DNA of 36,305 nt from an uncultured SAR86 cluster bacterium. GTDB lineage: Bacteria > Pseudomonadota > Gammaproteobacteria > Magnimaribacterales > TMED112. The stretch lies in the NCBI GenBank assembly GCA_902563885.1, contig CACEYZ010000009.1, positions 1 to 36,305 of the forward strand, read 5' to 3'. The number at the start of each line of letters is the position of its first letter. Position 1 is the stretch's first letter. The translations under genes were made by a program, and so were the position numbers. This document shows positions 32,086-36,305 of the stretch, one piece after another. A model generated the notes under the pieces. It did not search any database. It was not told the origin of the DNA and saw only the letters and a program-made list of their open reading frames with translations.

Positions 32086-33105
32086 CTACAAGCGATTTAT
32101 CAGTTTCTGCTCTATCGCATAACCAATCGCCAAAAATGTCTTGGAATTTTGGTTTTGAGCTCTTTTTCTCTGGCTCAATCTTTGAAATAGCATGATATTT
32201 GATTCTTTCTTCTTCAGCAGGTATAAATCCTGCACCTTTTTTGTGATTATATGAAGTAAATATGGAGAGTCTTTCTCCATCATTCTTTTAATTGTTTTTT
32301 GAAGTAATTCAATATCATGACCATCAATTGGACCAATATAATTAATTCCAATATCCTCAAAAAGATTTCCTGGCATTATTGCTGACTTAATTCCATCCTT
32401 TAAATTTCTTGAAATATGAAGAGCATAAGGAAGTTTACTTAATACACTTTTACCACTAGATTTAAGTTTTTTATATGATTTTGATGCCCATATTTTGGCA
32501 AGATAATCGGAGAGCCCACCTTTATTTTTAGAAATTGACATATCATTATCGTTTAGAATAATTTTTAGATTGTTATCAAGATGACCGGCATGCATCATTG
32601 CCTCAAAAGCAATACCTGCTGTCATTGCACCATCACCAATAACAGCAAAAACATTTTTTTTATTATCTTTATTTGAATTAGCCTCATTCATCCCAAGTGC
32701 AGCACTTATTGAGGTGCTAGAGTGCCCAACACTCATTGCGTCATAATCTGATTCAGTTATAGATGGAAAGGCGGCAATACCATTTAGCTTTCTCATAAGA
32801 TGCATTTTATCCTTACGACCAGTCAAAATTTTATGTGGGTATGCTTGATGTCCTGTATCCCAAACAATTTTATCATCAGGAAGATTAAGAATACTGTGAA
32901 GAGCAATAGTAAGCTCAATTGCACCCAATCCTGCTCCAAAATGTCCCCCAGACTGACTAACTGAATACAACAAAAATTCTCTTAATTCATCAGCAAGTAT
33001 ACTGAGTTGTTCTAAATTTAACTTTTTTAAGTCCTTTGGAGAGTTTATTACTTTTAAAAATTCAGAAACAGGTTCCTTTGGAGGAAATTTATCAAATTTT
33101 TTCAT
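32086..33105 (-). CDS. dxs: 1-deoxy-D-xylulose-5-phosphate synthase, N-terminal part (frame breaks at codon 290)
   Basis: Dxs joins pyruvate and glyceraldehyde 3-phosphate using thiamine diphosphate, the entry step of the non-mevalonate isoprenoid pathway. QSGGHFGAGLG (51-61), VWDTGHQAYPHKILTGR, VGHSSTSISAALGM, the thiamine-binding VIGDGAMTAG with GDG 157-159, LNDNDMSIS and GPIDGHD are normal. Residues after TKK (codon 290, ending at 32236) are out of frame: VQDLYLLKKK onward to the stop at 32086 does not resemble Dxs. The ATG directly follows the ispA stop (TAAATG). This is either a decayed or mis-sequenced gene or one read with a -1 frameshift. Confidence 0.88.
   Translation of the reverse strand: MKKFDKFPPKEPVSEFLKVINSPKDLKKLNLEQLSILADELREFLLYSVSQSGGHFGAGLGAIELTIALHSILNLPDDKIVWDTGHQAYPHKILTGRKDKMHLMRKLNGIAAFPSITESDYDAMSVGHSSTSISAALGMNEANSNKDNKKNVFAVIGDGAMTAGIAFEAMMHAGHLDNNLKIILNDNDMSISKNKGGLSDYLAKIWASKSYKKLKSSGKSVLSKLPYALHISRNLKDGIKSAIMPGNLFEDIGINYIGPIDGHDIELLQKTIKRMMEKDSPYLLHIITKKVQDLYLLKKKESNIMLFQRLSQRKRAQNQNSKTFLAIGYAIEQKLINRL
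32236..32242 (-). other. A AAA AAG slippery heptamer in dxs
   Basis: On the minus strand the zero frame reads ACA AAA AAG GTG. The heptamer A AAA AAG is in the same phase as in the E. coli dnaX -1 frameshift site. Slipping back one base makes the next codon GGT, entering exactly the downstream Dxs frame (TKK-GAGFIPAEEER). A stem GCAGG/CCTGC with a seven-base loop (32233-32217) begins two bases later. The alternative reading is a lost A from a seven-A run. Confidence 0.6.
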
Positions 33106-33999
33106 TTAAAATTTTCTTGAAAACAAACTATCAATAAAAGCTGATAGAGGATGGTTATTTAAACAAAGTTTTTTACATATTTCCATTGTGCTTTTTTTGA
33201 ATTTATCTACTTCAATTATTGTTTTATCAATTCCAAAACATATTGGAATGGTTTTTTTATTATTCTTGAGATCTTTTTTTGCTGTTTTGCCAATTTTCTC
33301 TGTAGTCTCTGATAAATCAAGCAAATCATCGATTAATTGAAAGCTTATTCCAATATTTTTAGCTAATTGGTACCAATCTTTAGTTAAATCTCCTTTTAAA
33401 TAAAATGAGGATAAAATCGAAAATTCTATTAATAATCCTGTTTTTAATCTATTCATTTCTATGATTTCATCAAAACTTGGATTTTTTTTCTCGTATTCAA
33501 TATCCAAATTTTGACCCAAAACCATTCCCTCAGGACCTATCCTTTTTGCCAGATCGCTAAGTAATTCCTGTTTCTCAGTACTATCCAAATTTTCATCTTC
33601 TAGAATTAAATTAAAAGCTAATGTTTGTAGCGCATCACCTGCTAGTACCGCGGTTGATTCATTAAATTTTTTATGAAGAGTTGGTTTTCCTCTTCTTAAA
33701 TCATCATCATCCATGCAAGGCAGGTCATCATGAACTAAAGAATATGTGTGTATTAATTCAACTGCACAAGCAACGCTTTCAAGACGTGACACTTCTATCC
33801 CCAAAAAGTCACCTACTAGAAAGACTAGAGTTGGTCGAATTCTTTTACCAGGGTTAGATAAGGCATAGCTAATGGATTCATCTATTGTATTTTGATTTTT
33901 TATTAATTTTTGAAATATCGAATTTAGTCTTTTATCGACAAGTGATTCAAAGTTATCAAGTTCAAGAGCTATTTTCGTCGAAGATTTTTGTATCACCAT
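33106..33999 (-). CDS. ispA: farnesyl diphosphate synthase (polyprenyl synthetase)
   Basis: 297 residues (E. coli IspA 299). Condenses isopentenyl diphosphate with dimethylallyl and geranyl diphosphates to farnesyl diphosphate. GKRIRPTLVFL (51-61), first aspartate-rich motif HDDLPCMDDDDLRRGKPT with Asp91, Asp92 and Asp97, and second motif FQLIDDLLD (Asp223, Asp224, Asp227) are present. Small residues before the first motif (HTYSLVHDD) are typical of short-chain synthases. The start overlaps xseB by 38 bases and the stop abuts the dxs ATG. The order xseB-ispA-dxs is the standard gammaproteobacterial one. Confidence 0.95.
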   Translation of the reverse strand: MVIQKSSTKIALELDNFESLVDKRLNSIFQKLIKNQNTIDESISYALSNPGKRIRPTLVFLVGDFLGIEVSRLESVACAVELIHTYSLVHDDLPCMDDDDLRRGKPTLHKKFNESTAVLAGDALQTLAFNLILEDENLDSTEKQELLSDLAKRIGPEGMVLGQNLDIEYEKKNPSFDEIIEMNRLKTGLLIEFSILSSFYLKGDLTKDWYQLAKNIGISFQLIDDLLDLSETTEKIGKTAKKDLKNNKKTIPICFGIDKTIIEVDKFKKSTMEICKKLCLNNHPLSAFIDSLFSRKF

Positions 34000-34174
34000 T
34001 TTCAGTAAGCTCTTTAATTTTATTTTCTGCTGTCTCGAGTTCTTTTTGACACACTTTTATTAATGCTACACCTTTCTCAAATTTCTTTAAGGAATCCTCT
34101 AAGCTGGGATCATCATCTTCAAGTGTCTTAACAATTTTTTCTAGCTCTTTTATTGATTCTTCAAACTTTGCCAT
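33962..34174 (-). CDS. xseB: exodeoxyribonuclease VII small subunit
   Basis: 70 residues (E. coli 80). FEESIKELEKIVKTLEDDDPSLEDSLKKFEKGVALIK is the two-helix hairpin that defines XseB, followed by CQKELETAENKI. It binds the large subunit XseA (not in this window) in the single-strand exonuclease VII. First gene of the xseB-ispA-dxs operon. Confidence 0.94.
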   Translation of the reverse strand: MAKFEESIKELEKIVKTLEDDDPSLEDSLKKFEKGVALIKVCQKELETAENKIKELTENGDTKIFDENSS

Positions 34175-34217
34175 ACCTATATTTTAACTTAAATTATATA
34201 AAACTATTCGATATAAA
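34175..34217 (-). promoter_or_regulatory. gap with likely promoter of xseB-ispA-dxs
   Basis: Between the RND permease stop and the xseB ATG, the minus strand carries a perfect TATAAT (34198-34193), about 18 bases before the ATG. No convincing -35 box is seen. The leader would be short. No hairpin terminator for the permease gene is visible in these 43 bases. Confidence 0.45.
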
Positions 34218-36305
34218 TTAGTTGCTATAACTACCACGTAAATTCTTTGACCATTTGGTAAATTTTTCAAGGATCATAAGAAGGGCAGGGGTTGCTATAA
34301 GTGTAATTACCGTACTAAATCCTAATCCCCAACAAATGCTGATTCCAAATGCTTGGTACCATTTTACAGTTGAAGTTCCCTCATATACTGTTTGATTAAG
34401 TAAGTCGATGCTATATCCAGAAGCAAGGAAAATAAGACCAAATATTGTAGTAATTGTTGTAAGAAGAACAGGCCGCAATCTGCTCATGCAAGTTTCTGTG
34501 ATTAGCTCTTCGATGTTTTTATCAGGAAAGTCTGTTTTTAGCCGATTATATGTATCTATTAAAACAATGTTGTTATTTACAACAATCCCGGCAAGACCTA
34601 CTATTGCTGTTCCGGTCATAATAGTTGAAGGCTCAACCTGTGAAATAGTAAGTCCCAAGAAGACACCAGAAGTTGAAAAAATCACAGACATCAAAATAAT
34701 TATAGGTTGGGATATGCTATTAAATTGAGTCACTAAAATAATAAACATCAAAAATAACGCTCCAACCATTGCTAAAAGGAGAAAGTTTGTAGCCTCATCA
34801 CCTTGTTGAGTTAAACCACCAAATCTAACTTCCATTCTAGAATCCTCAAAATCGTTATCCTTCATCCATTGTTTAATTTTTGATATCTCATCATAGAGGT
34901 TATATCCAGGTTTATTTATTCCACTTATCTCGTGGTAATATTTCCCATCAATTTTATTCAAGGATGTTGCATTCTGTCTTGCATCAACCTTAACAAAACT
35001 TGAAACAGGAACAGCTCCATTTCTTGTATTTACTGAAATTTGATCCAAACTTGATAGAGTTCTTTGATCTGCAGGAAATCTTGCCCTAATTTCAATTTCT
35101 TCGCGTGAGTCATCTGGTCGATATTCTCCTAATAATATTCCATTTGTAACCATTTGAACTGCAGAGCCAATTTCAAATAAATTTATTCCAGCTTGATATG
35201 CACGCTCCTTATCAACATCTAACTTCCATTCGATTTTATATTTTGGAGTTGTATCTGATAGGCCAGTTAAACCATCAATGTTATTTTCAATATAGTCTCT
35301 CAACTCAAGAGTCTTTTTGTCTATTAAGCCCCTATTTTCACTAAGAAGTCTTATTTCAACTGGTGCTGTAAATTGCCCAGGCCCTTCTTGAACTTCTCTA
35401 ACAGTCACCTTGTAACCTGCATTATCATCAAACTGATTTCTAATGTTGTCTAAAACTTCGAAACCACTTATGTCTAATGTTTTGGGATCTTCAACAAGAA
35501 TATATCCTCTTGCGACACCGGAGCCTCCACCCCAGTCAGAATTTGAAACTGTCATTAGAACATCATCAACTCCTTTGAGACCTATAATTTTATCCTCAAC
35601 CTCTAAAGCCATGTTTTTTGCCTCATAAGGAGAAATATTGCCTCTCGCCTGAATATTGACATTAATTATCCAAGGATCAACACTTGGAAAGTAAACAAAA
35701 CTTTTTCCATAATTTCCTACTATTCCTAAGGGAATCACCAACAGCACAAAGAAAAACGTATATGCAATTGTTTCAAGTGGATTTTTAAGAGAAAAGTTAA
35801 TTGCTTTTTTATATATTCTTTTAAGAAATGTATCGTCATTATCATTTGATTCATCTTTTTGTCCTTTTCTTCTACCAAATAATGAACCAATAACAGGTGC
35901 AAATATTAATGCATAAGCTAAAGAGGCCATCAGAACAACAAAAACAGTTATTGGCAAATATCTCATAAATTTACCAGACATACCTGGCCAAACCATTAAT
36001 GGTGTAAATGCAGCAACTGTTGTAAGAACAGAAGCCACAACCGGGGTAAACATTCTTTGAGCAGAATTTTTGTAGGCTTCTAATCGGTTCTGGCCTTTAT
36101 CAATAAGTTTATCTGCGTACTCGACAATAACTATTCCACCATCTATTAACATGCCAAGACCTAACAGCATTCCAAACATCACTAGGAAATTAAATTCATA
36201 GCCAAGGACGTAATAAAGGATTCCAAAAGTTACAAGGAAAGAAAAAGGAATTGCAATACCTACTATAATTCCATTTCTTAAACCTAGAGTAGCAACTACA
36301 AGAAC
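34218..36305 (-). CDS. RND-family efflux permease (AcrB-like), N-terminus beyond window
   Basis: 695 residues are visible. The frame is open to the right edge, so the start lies outside; the internal GTG/ATG near 36182 is not the true start. The visible part begins in the first membrane bundle (GLRNGIIVGIAIPFSFLVTFGILYY), then TM4 GMLIDGGIVIVEYADKLID and FTPVVASVLTTVAAFTPLM. The large second periplasmic loop follows, then FLLLAMVGALFLMFIILVTQFNS, VGLAGIVVNNNIVLIDTYNRL and MSRLRPVLLTTITTIFGL. These are hallmarks of HAE-1/AcrB-type proton-driven pumps. TM4 has one aspartate where AcrB has two (Asp407-Asp408). A membrane-fusion partner would lie to the right. Substrate unknown. Confidence 0.93.
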   Translation of the reverse strand, partial: VLVVATLGLRNGIIVGIAIPFSFLVTFGILYYVLGYEFNFLVMFGMLLGLGMLIDGGIVIVEYADKLIDKGQNRLEAYKNSAQRMFTPVVASVLTTVAAFTPLMVWPGMSGKFMRYLPITVFVVLMASLAYALIFAPVIGSLFGRRKGQKDESNDNDDTFLKRIYKKAINFSLKNPLETIAYTFFFVLLVIPLGIVGNYGKSFVYFPSVDPWIINVNIQARGNISPYEAKNMALEVEDKIIGLKGVDDVLMTVSNSDWGGGSGVARGYILVEDPKTLDISGFEVLDNIRNQFDDNAGYKVTVREVQEGPGQFTAPVEIRLLSENRGLIDKKTLELRDYIENNIDGLTGLSDTTPKYKIEWKLDVDKERAYQAGINLFEIGSAVQMVTNGILLGEYRPDDSREEIEIRARFPADQRTLSSLDQISVNTRNGAVPVSSFVKVDARQNATSLNKIDGKYYHEISGINKPGYNLYDEISKIKQWMKDNDFEDSRMEVRFGGLTQQGDEATNFLLLAMVGALFLMFIILVTQFNSISQPIIILMSVIFSTSGVFLGLTISQVEPSTIMTGTAIVGLAGIVVNNNIVLIDTYNRLKTDFPDKNIEELITETCMSRLRPVLLTTITTIFGLIFLASGYSIDLLNQTVYEGTSTVKWYQAFGISICWGLGFSTVITLIATPALLMILEKFTKWSKNLRGSYSN

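Noticed and set aside
31241-33105. Treating dxs as two separate functional genes
   Set aside because: Neither half contains a complete active site. The tail of the first is out of frame and the second's ATG is an internal methionine. A single frameshifted gene explains both.
34408-34728. Plus-strand frame opposite the RND permease
   Set aside because: Shadow of membrane-helix codons; no plausible start signal.
1-36305. CRISPR array, insertion sequence, prophage or integron
   Set aside because: No repeated spacer pattern, transposase, recombinase or phage structural gene is seen. The genes are nearly all chromosomal housekeeping.

Overview
The window is a dense, AT-rich (roughly 30% GC by eye) stretch of bacterial chromosome. 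The gene order is gammaproteobacterial: mrcA/aroK-aroB, miaA-hflK-hflC-purA, glyA-nrdR-ribD-ribBA-ribH-nusB and xseB-ispA-dxs, plus waaA and an LpxL-like acyltransferase. Near-zero intergenic space, one-base stop/start overlaps, overlapping convergent genes and a roughly 1000-residue TonB-dependent receptor point to a streamlined marine gammaproteobacterium, most likely of the SAR86 type. That taxonomic guess is inference from content and style, not from a marker search. No stretch above 300 bases lacks a gene. I see no insertion sequence, prophage, CRISPR array or integrase.

Layout. 1-27 is the 3' end of an alanine-accepting tRNA-like RNA, probably tmRNA. 35-3237 (+): PhzF-like isomerase, small membrane protein, cyclophilin PpiB, SDR oxidoreductase, TesB thioesterase. 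3214-5765 (-): hemE, aroB, aroK. 5804-7753 (+): a short class A penicillin-binding protein. 7750-9120 (-): phosphomanno/phosphoglucomutase. 9160-12953 (+): ilvE, then a GT4 glycosyltransferase, a methyltransferase and an alpha/alpha-toroid-like protein, met by a convergent second methyltransferase and an LpxL-like acyltransferase (12945-14403, -). 14407-19663 (+): waaA, miaA, hflK, hflC, purA. 19649-25677 (-): nth, glyA, nrdR, ribD, ribBA, ribH, nusB, proC. 25754-31244 (+): TonB-dependent receptor, LETM1-like small protein, thiolase, thiL. 31241-34174 (-): xseB, ispA, dxs, with dxs split by a -1 frame change. 34218-36305 (-): RND permease, cut by the right edge.

How the genes work together. 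The centre (7750-15585) is largely envelope carbohydrate and lipid A work: sugar-1-phosphate supply, an uncharacterised glycosyltransferase/methyltransferase/toroid module, lipid A acylation and Kdo transfer. The riboflavin run, the isoprenoid run (xseB-ispA-dxs) and thiL are cofactor genes. Dxs needs the thiamine diphosphate that ThiL makes, and the two genes meet tail to tail. Several canonical neighbours are missing: pilMNOPQ between mrcA and aroK, hfq-hflX between miaA and hflK, and riboflavin synthase between ribD and ribBA. This fits genome reduction.

The most notable signals are three. (1) dxs is interrupted exactly at a dnaX-type A AAA AAG heptamer in the right phase, and a -1 shift restores a 621-residue enzyme. 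(2) The 3' arm of the terminator after the TonB receptor doubles as the Shine-Dalgarno of the next gene. (3) A GT4/methyltransferase/toroid/methyltransferase module lies next to the lipopolysaccharide genes.
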